The notes beneath the pieces are model-generated. The model did no database searches, was not told where the DNA came from, and was given only the letters and a program-made list of their open reading frames with translations. This document shows, in pieces, positions 37,739 to 49,000 of a stretch of DNA of 64,000 bases; within the stretch, counting starts at the first letter, position 1; every line of letters begins with the position of its first letter. Source of the DNA: Daphnia carinata (lineage: Eukaryota; Arthropoda; Branchiopoda; Diplostraca; Daphniidae). Location of the stretch: the NCBI RefSeq assembly GCF_022539665.2, contig NC_081333.1, positions 3,782,001 to 3,846,000 on the forward strand, in the 5' to 3' direction. The translations under genes and the position numbers were made by a program.

Positions 37739-38666
37739 CGTTTCGTGTCTACTTATTCTTGGCCAACCGTCATCATCCGCTCAATCACCGGGAAGGTTGT
37801 TTGCTCGGCGTATAGTAACACAACAATTGTGGTTATATCTGTCCTTTTCTTTTATTCTTTTCTTGTGTTTCGGTGTGTTTTTACCGGAGCCGCTGATAAT
37901 GCATGCATTATACTAGAGCGCATCGATTTGAAAATAAAAGAAACGCCTTATCAAGTTGATCCTTGAGGACGATCCTGCCGAGAAGATCAAATGGAAAAGA
38001 CGGAGAGAATTTCAAAACAACATCAGTAAACATCAAGGATTCACGTCAGCAGCTATCGCAGCTCACGAATTTTAGACGCCTTTCACGCGCTTTGACTTGT
38101 ATATCGCATTTTGATCTGCGTGGCCCTACGCAAACATGACGGCAGCTATTGACAATAATAAAAATGTAAAAGGATTTTATTCGGCGTCAAGTCTTTTTAA
38201 GATAGAAAAAGAAAAAATTGAAGAAGATCTAACAGAATTTTTTATGTCATCTATTTTTGTTTTACGTTGCCGTAGATGCGCATCATAACAAGAACTTAGA
38301 GGAGGGTGGGCGCAATTGGAACACGCGGCAATTGAAACAAAAATTCTACCACTTAAAGTACGTAAGAGATTTGGTTTAAAAAATTTGAACTAACGGGAAT
38401 TAGGGTTCTACATTTTTAGAAAAAATTGGAGGCTTTAGAATTTAAAAGTTTTCGAATTATCCCAGAAAATTGTTTTTTGGCTGTCCATTTGTTGTTTTTT
38501 TGCAGACAATTTTTTCGTTTTCACACTGAAAACGATGGAGAAAATCATTAAAAAAGGTCTCCAATCATTCGTCATTCATTAAGCTATAAGTTGATCACAT
38601 TAATTTTTTTCTAGCTTAACTTTATCACCTATAAAAATTAAAACTCCGAGAAGACCCATGGTCGGA

Positions 38667-38693
38667 GCAATTGGAACACCTTGTTCCAATTGC
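38667..38693. repeat. perfect inverted repeat, 12 bp arms
   Basis: GCAATTGGAACA, a 3-base loop CCT, then TGTTCCAATTGC. Pairing extends a further five bases (GGTCG with CGACC) past a two-base bulge. Confidence 0.9.
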
Positions 38694-39221
38694 GACCCTT
38701 CCGTATGCGCGTCTCCTTTACTGTAGTCTGGCAACGGTGTTCCCTACGCAGCGTATTAGCAGAGCTCTTTTTTCAATTATTGTTTATTTTGTGTTTTATT
38801 TCGTCTGCTGGGTGGCTGGCATTTATCGTCTGCCACAATGTTTTGTGCTTTTATTTACAACGTTGACGAAAGAAATTAAATTTTAAAAATTAAATTAAGG
38901 ACATTAACAACAATTATGATGTAAGGCCGGACATGCAATATTCGATTATAAAAATTTGATCTCCATACTATTAACCGTTCTTTGGATTACTAACGGTGTT
39001 CAGAACCTAATTCAGAAAACTACTAAAATTAATTAAATAATATTTATTTACTATAGAAACTTATAAAACATCTTAAAAAATAAAGATTAAAATTCTCTAT
39101 ATTACTGTAAAAAATTCATCAAAATACGTATCCCAGATTCTGAGATATCGTCATTTTAGTTTTTTCGTAAAACCGGGAGCTCTCTTATGGGAAAACCCAC
39201 GTTTCAACTGCCCAGACGCCC

Positions 39222-39257
39222 TGTTTCAATTGCCGAGTAGAATTGGCAATTGAAACA
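39222..39257. repeat. perfect inverted repeat, 13 bp arms
   Basis: TGTTTCAATTGCC, a 10-base loop, then GGCAATTGAAACA. The arms share their core with the repeats at 38327-38339 and 38667-38693. Confidence 0.9.
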
Positions 39258-41781
39258 ACTTGGGGTACCTCCGGTTTTTTACTCATAGCACACATTAAAC
39301 TTTGCCGAACCCACCCAAAAAAAATACGGTTATGTAGCTGACATAACTGGCTACAAATCTATATATTTTTTACTTTACTTGGACGATTTTTGTAATCGTA
39401 CGGAACAAAAATAAGTTTTGTGTTCCAACCACGCCCACCCTCCCCTACTAAACTCAGGTTCGCTTTGATGCTGGACGCTTTTTCAAAGTCATTTTTGGAA
39501 TGCCCCCGAGTGAAACAGCCCCGAAAATGAAATTTAATAGCCAACTCCCTCTATCGAAATAGCTTTATAGACTAAGGGAAACGAGTTAATTAATTGTACC
39601 AAGTTTTGTTTTTGGCCCTTGTCATGCAGGTCTACATCCGCGCTTTAGTCAAGTGGTTGAATTAGCCAAGCGCGGACAAGCTATCACGTTTCTAATAGTT
39701 GGCTATAGTATACACAAAATAGGATGAGAGTCAAGTGCGACTGCATTCAGGATCGGAGAGGTTGGTGACACTAAAAGGCTTTTCGAGCGAGTGCGCCGAG
39801 ATTAAGAAATGGCATCAATGCACACACGCCATCCAAAAGTCTAAATGAGTCCTTTCCCCAAAAGGCCCTGCTTGATTAAGAATGAGCAAAGCTCATTGTG
39901 GATCAATAGTCGGAAATAATTTGTCGGCATAAAAATAGAACGAGTGCAGAATTGAAAATCTTCTAAATTTATACATTCAATTTCAGTTATCAATACTCAC
40001 ATGAAAGGTGTAATCAATGACGTGAACATCGAGCGCGAATGACCACCCTTCTCCTTTTACAGACCTCTTTTTAAATCCACATCATTTGTCCGACATGTTC
40101 AGCAATTAAAAACACCCGAATTCACAATCAAAACAAACTGATTTTCAAACAATTTTTGGCCCACCCCCCCCGAGATAAAAAAAAACGTAGAACTTGGTTG
40201 ATCTGAGGATCAAAATGGAACTGGCCGATTGAAGTTCCAGTATCTTAGAACCGTATGGGGCATCGTCAGGCCTCCGACAGACGCAAAACAACTTCTTATA
40301 TAAGTTAGAACGACAAGTGGGTCGACTCCTTTGGCCTTTGCGACATCGCCTGCGCGTGCGTCTTTTACCTAAAGACCTTCCGCAATCGCCGCGTAGAGTA
40401 TTCATTGAATAAACGGGACCCTCTAAATTTAAAGTGCCCTGGAATTAACAAATACTCGACAAATCATCATGATTATTTAATTTATTAATCAAATTAATAG
40501 ACGAAAAGAAAGTGTTTTAATTTAGATTTATGGCATAGGGTTTCATCGACTCCAAGTGAAACCATTTCAATTCCATGCTTATTATCTCAAAAATTATAAA
40601 TTTGGCGTGAAAATAAAATCTATTTTCGTGATCGTCGTTTCATTTTGAATATCACGCAGATATTTTTATAGCAATATATTGATTTTTGTAAAAATAAATA
40701 ATAAAAAAAGTCGGGCTTATTTTGTCGGGCTTATTTTTCAAACCCAACTTTCTCTTCAAGGGGAGTGGGTGCCTAGAATTTTGACTTGGATTTCATATTC
40801 CATCTCTCCCGTTCTAAACTAATTTGACCGCTGATTCCGAATAAAATATTCGCTTTCCCATTAATTATGTAGATTTTTAAATAACAAATACTTCTAACCT
40901 ACCCACTTTGAATTTGAACTGATTATTTTTTTTATTTGATATGAAAACTTATACATTCTATTTTAGTGGCAAAATAAAAGCTTAACAATAAATTACACGT
41001 TTGATTCTTTTCTTTGATGTATTTCCATCCTTTGATACTTTTAAGAGCCACTGGAGTTTCTTCTATTATAGAGACAAGCGTGTGCCCTAGTCTCACGTGG
41101 CCTCTCGTTCAAACGCGTATAGACGTGACTCGAGAGGCCTTCCCATAATTTCTTTTTCGCAACAAGGAAAAGAAAACAAATATTATAGTGACACACAAAA
41201 TGCAATCGCTAAAAGAACATTACCAACACGATTGCTTTTATTGCTGTTGTTACGCCCCCGACAATTGCCGTTTGCTGAAGTCCACCTTGCAATGCAAAAA
41301 AGGGCGACATTGAAATTTCATTTTATGAGTCACGTACAAAGTTAGCAGCAAGTGGATTCATGGAACATTTAGCACCGGACAGTGTAGCTCTTCCGCGCTA
41401 GTCTTTTTTGGGTCAAGGATTGTTCCTTTCTTTCATATAGCGCATATACAAAACATTTTGTGACTTGTTGCAAAAGAAACACCTCATCAGCTTGAGCAAA
41501 TATTTGAAATCCTTGTACCAGATGACATTGCAAGAGCCCATTTAACCGAGATTACACTGTCGCCAATACGGACGCGATTTATAGCTGCAATGACCGTGGA
41601 TGGTAGCGAATGAATAGCGGAAATCGCTTAGAGTATAAGGCCGTTTCAATGGCAGCTCGCGTTTGTGTAAGAATGAGAGAGAAAGCGGGACAGTACGATG
41701 CAATCAAGTGATTTTAGCGAACTTCCTAAAAATTTAAAGACCTTGATTTTTTTTTTCCACAGGTTACAAGGAGTTTCTTCG

Positions 41782-41789
41782 TATAAATA
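41782..41789 (+). promoter_or_regulatory. TATA box of the small secreted peptide gene
   Basis: TATAAATA, about 70 bp upstream of the start codon at 41853. The sequence CGACAGTTTC near 41813-41822, about 30 bp downstream, would suit an arthropod initiator. Confidence 0.6.
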
Positions 41790-41852
41790 GACGATGGTCA
41801 ACGCATTTTGCAACGACAGTTTCAACACGGCGACTAGCTGGACAGCTCCAAC

Positions 41853-42156
41853 ATGAATCGCAATCTGGTACGACAATTTTGTTAATATAATTCCAATCAA
41901 AACTACATCGTTTTTGCATTTAAATGTGTTAAAGATTGCAGTTTTCGCGCTCTTGGTGGCGATGTTGATTGCAGTGGATGGCAAACCTATTTTCGGTTTG
42001 CTGGACGGTCTGTTTGGTCATGATCATCATCATCATTACTACGATCACGGCCACCATGGTTACGGACATTACGGTGGTTATCCAGGTCTTTACGGAGGCT
42101 ACCCAATTGGCTACTATCCTCCTTACGGATACGGTGGCTATCATTACGGCAAATAA
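41853..42156 (+). CDS. small secreted Gly/His/Tyr-rich peptide
   Basis: Two coding exons, 41853-41867 and 41935-42156 (stop TAA at 42154), joined in phase 0 across a 67 bp intron; 78 residues. The start MNRNL followed by IAVFALLVAMLIAVDG forms a signal peptide, with cleavage probably near DG/KP. The mature part of about 55 residues has a short head (KPIFGLLDGLFGHD), a His cluster, and many Gly-Tyr, Gly-Gly-Tyr and Tyr-Pro steps, ending YHYGK. No Cys. The alternative acceptor at 41941 shifts the frame into a stop. A TATA box lies upstream and a poly(A) signal downstream, so this looks like a simple expressed gene. Gly/Tyr-rich secreted peptides of this size occur among cuticle components and YGG-type antimicrobial peptides, but composition alone does not decide. 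The gene is unrelated to the receptors beside it and converges on copy C. Confidence 0.7.
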
Positions 42157-42250
42157 AACAAAACCACGTTAAGGCCAACGACGAAGACATCACCTGTACA
42201 CATTTAATTTAAATATTCGATTGCAATGATTAGTATCCAATTTTTTGTTT

Positions 42251-42256
42251 AATAAA
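42251..42256 (+). other. poly(A) signal of the small secreted peptide gene
   Basis: AATAAA about 95 bp after the stop codon. Confidence 0.6.
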
Positions 42257-42856
42257 AAATTTTTAACTTGGAAAAATATCATTGAAAAACAAACAGTGGG
42301 GAAGAACTGATGATGGGTATTGATTTCGACAAGAACTTTACCATCAATCGGAGTGCACGTCATCAAAATCAAAAGGAAAATGGAAGTAGGCGCTTTTACT
42401 AACTTTGTAAATCGGAAAATGCAGAGGAAACTTTGAGCTAACTATGCCACGTCCGGCTACCTCCCTTTCTAGAAGCAAAAAGAAAATGTTTGTTTTCTTC
42501 TTTTGTTTTCATTTTGGGGACACGTTGTCAGCTAGCGTGATGCCCGTTGCTAGGGGGGCGTTGGTGCCAACGTTCCATTAAACAGCTTCCGGATCGGCAC
42601 ACCCGGCAAAAAGGGTTAACAGAAGCTCATCCGCATTTAGCGATTCACTTTGGCTCCTTGCGTTCCGATACACTTTCGTTTCCAGCGGAAACGAAAATAC
42701 ATTCGAAAAGGGGAAGGGGGGATATAGCATTACAGCAATAGAACAGCTTTTCGCGTTAAGCTTTGCGCGCACAGAACGTAAGGCTGCCTTTATTTTCTTT
42801 AGTCACATAACAGAGAAAACAAACTCGAGTAGCGATTGGAAGCAATTAACTTGTTA

Positions 42857-42862
42857 TTTATT
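42857..42862 (-). other. probable poly(A) signal of receptor copy C
   Basis: AATAAA on the - strand, about 200 bp past the copy C stop codon at 43061-43063. Confidence 0.45.
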
Positions 42863-43060
42863 CAGCTGCTACTTCATGTTTATGTACACAAATAAGCCAC
42901 CAAAGAGCCTATCGAAAACATAACGTCATTCAAAGTTGCACATTCAATTTCGTGACCTAATAAAAGCTGACACGACTGTCGAGCGAAGTAAGTTTAAAAA
43001 CGTTTGATCATGTACAGAATAAAATCATTTCTAACGGAAAGCGATTGGCGGGCAATTGCT

Positions 43061-46000
43061 TTACAGGGAAACGTGACGAACGGCCGAAACGGGCGATTTG
43101 CTATGTCGACTACAAGTGATGGTGGAATGGCGATTCTTATCGTTCAGCATAATCCGGGACACGGAGATGGTGCCGCTAGTCGTCATCACTTTCACCGTCA
43201 AATCGCCTTCATTGTCTTGGCCGATTTCCGTTTGAATGAGTTGCGTTTGAACTTGTTGACCGGCTGAGGACGATGAAAGCAGTTGATTGTGCACAGCGGT
43301 GGACGACACCAGTTCTTTTGTGGGTTCTGGGCTTTTGTTTCCTCCTGAATAAGAGACGAATATCAATGTTTATTGATTTTAATTCAAGAGCGACAATAAC
43401 GAGGGATCATACCGTTAGTTGGTAAATGGCCGTTATTGGAACATGGGCCGTTTCTATGGTGGTGAATTGCCGACGTTTTGGCTGTTGGCACCGTCAAAGC
43501 CTGAGAGTTAAATTTGAGATTGTTTAAACTAAATTTTCTCGGAGGAATAAAGGGTCATACTTGTCGGACGTTGCGCTCGGGGTGGAAGATGATGATGTAA
43601 AGTTTCGGAGAAAAGAGGCAGGCCAGCGTGACGGTGGCGCTCAAACTGATGGTGACGCTCATGCTGGTGATCCTTAGCGGCAAATTACTCGCCGTGCTGC
43701 CATCAGCCATCATATGCAAAAGAGAATTGAAATAGGAGGGGGGGGGGATAAGGGTAATGGCGGTGAGTTTCACATGCAGTTAAGAGAAAAATCCAAAAAT
43801 TGGATGAATAAAGAAACCTGAAGTAGATGGGCACGAAGGCCAGCCAGATGACGCACGTTGTGTACATGGTGAACCCAATGTACTTTGACTCGTTAAAGGC
43901 GGCCGGTATTTTGCGTGTCACGACGGCGTAGATGGTGCACAGGAGAATCAAAAGAATCGGATATGCAAACGCCTGTCCACCAATCGAGTAATCAAATATT
44001 AGAATAATGTTGCAGCAATGCATTATCAACTCGTTTGCTTACCATCATGTAAGAAGCGTCGGTGAACGAGGAACAGACGAGCAGATTGTCCTCGCGTGTC
44101 GGGTGGACATGTTTAGCCACCGACGGAGAAACCCAGAGCCACGCTAGCAAAATGATTCCTAAACACATCGAACTGAAACTGTGAAACATCTAAAATCATA
44201 ACATAATAATATTATACAATTGTTAGCTACGAACGCACTTCTTAATTTGTCGAAGTCTTTTGGCTTTTCGTACGAGGGGAAAACAGCAAATTAATGCAAC
44301 ACTAATTCAAGTGAGAAGTTGAGAAATCGACAAGTTCTAAAATTAAGAGCGACAGATCCTTGGGGGGCGGGGGCACTGGGAAGAACTACCACAATGAAGA
44401 CATAGCATTGACGACTGTAGGAGAAATTAAATTTCCATTAGACGTTAAGTTCAAAAGTTCAGAAGGGAAGGCCCCTACTAAGAGAACCGAATTGAAAATA
44501 GCTCGCGCTCTAGTAGGAGTTGCATAACTCTTAAAAAGAAATCGAAGCAGGAATGGGGAAATTAATTTATCTCAAATTTGAAACAAGCACGTTCAACTTA
44601 AGCTCGTGTAAAGATTCCTGGCCGGGCTTTAATATTTTTGTCTTACTTACGAAAAAATAGAACCGGTCATGCGGACTATATCATCCAACACGCAAGGCTA
44701 AAGCGAATCCATATTTTTGATCTTCGAATTGGCCTAGAGACGTCCACCTACATTTGTGCGAAACAGGGCGAATACGCTGAAATATTCAGATTGAAAAATG
44801 CCAGCACATTTCATCGAAACATTTAACTTTTTCAATGAGAAAAATACCGAGCAGATGTGAATAGTTTTTCCAACTTTTGCCTGTCGTACTAAACAACACA
44901 GTTAATCGCCTGAAAGATGAAAGGAAAAAGGGCGGATTCTATCGTCCGTGTTCGTGCATAAAATTTGTTCTTTCTGTATGATGAAAGAAGAGACAGCTAT
45001 CTATGTATGGGAAATCAATTTGATTTGACCATGTAAATAGATTACATTCTGGCTGCATAAATACGACACGTTTTTCTTCCCGAAGTTCTTCAACGGAGAG
45101 CGGATTGCGTCGGTTTTGAATATGAAAACGGCGGATGGCAAATGGCGTGCAGTCGATATTGCAATCAGGTAAACGCTGACATTTACTTCTACTGGACAAA
45201 CCGGCCAGGGTAACACGATACTCATGTGTAAGCAATTGTTCGAAACAAGATCGTTTCATTTTTTTATACGACTAACACGATCGTTTTATGTCCGCATATA
45301 CAAATATTGGCTATTGAAAAACGCTTCAATTTGAATATGACGTGGCTTATTCAGAATCAGCTGGAAATGAATTGGAACTCCTGTGCGAAAGTCAGTGGAA
45401 TGGGCCTGTGATGAAGAGTTTTATGTCAAGCCAGAGGGAACTCTACGCTCTCCGTAACCTGGTGCAAAAGTAAAGGCTTTAGGCCATCACAACTAGTTTA
45501 TGTGGTACTCGTTAAGGAGACCTTTGCTGTTGGCAGGATGCCTAAGGGTTAAGTTATATACCCACGCGATGACCGACTTGATATCCAGAAACTTGTCGGA
45601 AAAAAAGACAGGAACTCCTTGGCAAACTTTTCTCTTAGCTCAAAATCAAAGGCCGATCACAACTAGCCGACGCGGATAAGTTTCACGGTTTAGATTGTGT
45701 AGAGAAATCAAACCTTGAACGCAAACCAGGCCACCACAGATGACCAGTTGCGATTTGGGTGAGATGAGTCCTGGTCGTCCGGCGGATTTCTTGCCACTGC
45801 GGAAGATGCGGGCGATGCGATTCGTTTTGGTAAACAGCGCGGCGTAGACGACGCTAAAACAAAGGCCAATGGCCGTTTGCTGGACTCCGCAAACAACGTC
45901 CGTTGGTCGCAGGACAAACAGGAAGGAGACCATGTAACAGAGCAGGATGCCACTGAGCAGGACGTAACTCAATTCTCGTCCAGATGCTCGCACCACAGGC

Positions 46001-49000
46001 GTGTCATTGTGTTGCAAAAACACAGCTAAAACCTGTCAGGTTCAATTGCGGATTTCATTCGTCTTTCGTTATGCATTTTAATTTCAAAAAATAAATGTGG
46101 TATTTTTACCGCGAAGGTGAGCAGAATGCCAATAGCCGAAAATGACATGGCTCCAATGGCCCATCCGGTGTCAGGTCGAAGGTAAACCTCGGGAATGGCT
46201 AGACATTGATTCCGTTCCGCGTTGGGTAGAGTGCCTTGCGGACAAGCAGAGCATTGCGTTTCATCATCCGGATTCCGGATCTGTTTTCAAAACGAATATT
46301 GACAATATGTTTTAGTGTCTTATTCCAGATGGCGTAGTCGTGCGCTTCTTCGCGTGCATTGTCTTAGTTATTCATCGACTTACACGACCAGTACTTCGTA
46401 TTGTAAGTGGATCGACTCGCGCTCGCAAGGCACCGCAATTTCCACGGGCTCAAAATTTAACATCACAGACAGTGACGAAAAACACACATGCAAACGTGAA
46501 ATACCTGATAGCTGACGCATTCGACGCACGTCCAGCAGCAACCTTCGCCTTCCACATACTTTTTCGCCTGCGAAGCGTTGCACGGCCGGCTGCAAATGGA
46601 CTCGGGTGGCATCACCTGATCCCCGCGGAATAGGAGCTCCTCTGTTTGTCCAAACGATCCATACCCAGCAAAAGAAACAAAAACAAAGGAAGAATATTAA
46701 ACTCGTGTTCTCTCTATGCACACTAAAAAAAAGATAAAAAGCGACACGCTATTTCAACATCATTAAAATAACAAGAACAATAACCCGATTCCAAGTGAAA
46801 GCCTTTTGCGCAATTCGTGACCTTTAATGGCACGTAGGTATAACAGGCAATCCATATCGCATATCGATATAACTCTTATCATTTTGAAAACCCCTTCCTC
46901 GCCAAACTAGCTGCAAACCAAATTATGCGATACAATGTGTTGCAGAACCCTATTAAGCCCATTCAACTTTCCAGATTATTTATAGCCAATATGCAGCATA
47001 AACCTATATGAGTCGCTTTATTTTTCATACACAAGTCCCGATGGTCTAGAGCTTCCGCTACCATTTCGTTCGCGCCCCCTTGTAATCCTGACAAATGTGG
47101 CAAACTTGATCAGACTATTTGTCAATGTCTTTAATGTTTACAAGCCATAGCGTGCCAGTCTCAACAGCAGGGTTTTCCCCATTCCGTACGCAAAAAAGAG
47201 GAACTAGAGCAGAATGCAGTTAATAGTATACAGTAAATAAGAAAAAAAAAATGAATTAAGGTATAGAGAGATAAATGAGGCGTAAGAGGAACGGACGGAA
47301 ATGGGTTAATGCCGACTAAATCCCCCTGTTTTGGTGGAGGCGTTGCGCAGAATAAAATGAGGTGGTTGTAATCTTCACGCATGCATCATTAGATGTCCTT
47401 TCATCAAAATGATTATGGTTGGAAGCCCATCTATCGAACTACGTAATTATGGGCCTACAAACAGCATCTTCCATTCATTGGAAAGAGAAATATTGCAAGG
47501 CACGCACAAGAGTGTTGCGTTTAGCAATCAAAATCAACAGGAAAAATGGGTTCGACAAATCGTACGTGGATGTTGGACCCCACTGAACGATGGAAAAGTT
47601 TTAACGTTGAGATCGCAAACAAGGAGGAAAAAAAAGGAATCACTGGCAGTAATCCTTTTCTTTTTAACGGACTGATGTCTCGATTCTAATAACAAAGCAA
47701 ATAGCTCTGCGGTTTAAATACTATCGTTAAATGCAAGGACGTATTGCTCAATTACAAGGATAACAACAAGTGAGACTACCGTTAGAAGCAGGGTCGTTTG
47801 AGTCGGTAAAAACGAGAAACATAATAACCAAGTCTTTCCTTGCATCTTAACTTTAATGACATCTTATGTTTGCATCCCCAGCAATCACCAAGTGTACAAA
47901 GAGAGTGGCCTTCGGAGCCCTCGATAAGCTGACGGCTAAGGTTTATCTTTTTTTTTTTTTTTTTTTTTTTGCAAAAGGATGGTATTGAACGTATAGCGTA
48001 TTGCTGGACAACATAGTGGATCGTGTTGTATGCAGTTATAACTGGGAAAGGTTGTGAAGGAGGGTCTACAGAGAGCAATAAAATACCGTTCATGTCGAGC
48101 TTCAGTTGTCCTGAGTGGTACTCGCCGACGCGGACCCATCGGTATCGACCGGGTGTGACCTGCTTGAAGTGGATCAGGTCGTATCGGGCAGGACCGTCTC
48201 CGTGATCGTCAAACTGGAAACGATCGCCACTCAATCCTGTCGAAAGACATTGTTCGATACAGAGGTTGAATTATGACATCATTCTTTACCCCCAAAGTGA
48301 TTCAAAATCTGAATACGATTACACACAAGAGCAGTATTCTATGCAGTATTTTATGAAATGACATCAACAAGAAATGGATAGCACTTACCTGTGAATTCGA
48401 CTCGTCTCAAGTACTTGAGCAATTCACTTCCATCAATGGGCACCATTTCTTTGCACAGACCTCGTTGGCCTTTGCAGACCGTCTGATGCATGTCCCTGAA
48501 AATGAAGTGGGAAAGGTACAAATAATAATTCGTGATCTACAGGCGGTTAGAAACAAATGACTAGCGGATTCACTATTTCCATGTGATTCCGAGAAAAGAA
48601 AGAAAGAGGGTGGGCGACAAACAGCAGTAAAAGCAAAAGTAGAATTCCTTTTGCAAAACGATACGACGTAACAAACAGCTGTTTTCAAATCGTGCCTAGG
48701 ATATCGTTAACGAACAAAATATTTTCCTTCCACGGAAACGAATGATGTAACAACTTAACCGCTACTTCCATTATTCCCATAGTAACACTCAATCCTCGTA
48801 CATCTAAAAATGTCTTACGATTTTTCTTTTTTAACCTCCGTATTGATTTTGGAACTATCAGATTCGTTCTCTCACCCTTTTCCATAAGCATTACAAATAA
48901 CTCCAAACCGAAAGCCTAAGGGGACTTTAAAGGAAGGGTTAGCTACGGTAGAGAGATATGTTTTTTTTTTCAGTGAGGCGGAAGCTATTTGCATGGCGAT

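Larger units (their letters stand above)
38306..39260. mobile_element. possible MITE-like or non-autonomous DNA element
   Basis: The stretch is framed and punctuated by copies of a (G)CAATTG(A/G)AACA motif in both orientations: at 38312, 38327, in an inverted pair at 38667-38693, at about 39201, and in an inverted pair at 39222-39257. The interior is A/T rich and non-coding. The motif near both ends in opposite orientation resembles terminal inverted repeats. No target-site duplication was established, and no transposase is present. Confidence 0.3.
35742..41852. other. 6.1 kb intergenic region upstream of copy B
   Basis: It should hold the copy B promoter and 5' UTR. It includes a weak candidate small Cys-containing peptide (37427-37738, -), a cluster of inverted AATTGAAAC-type motifs at 38306-39260, and A/T-rich DNA at 38900-41000. 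No family could be recognised in the other open frames. Confidence 0.6.
42157..43060. other. short intergenic region between the small peptide gene and copy C
   Basis: Holds the 3' UTRs of two convergent genes. No coding sequence was seen. Confidence 0.6.

Noticed and set aside
41914-41934. Start of the Gly/His/Tyr peptide within the open frame just upstream of IAVF
   Set aside because: That frame has no ATG there and begins inside the intron; the ATG at 41853 plus a 67 bp intron gives a proper signal peptide.
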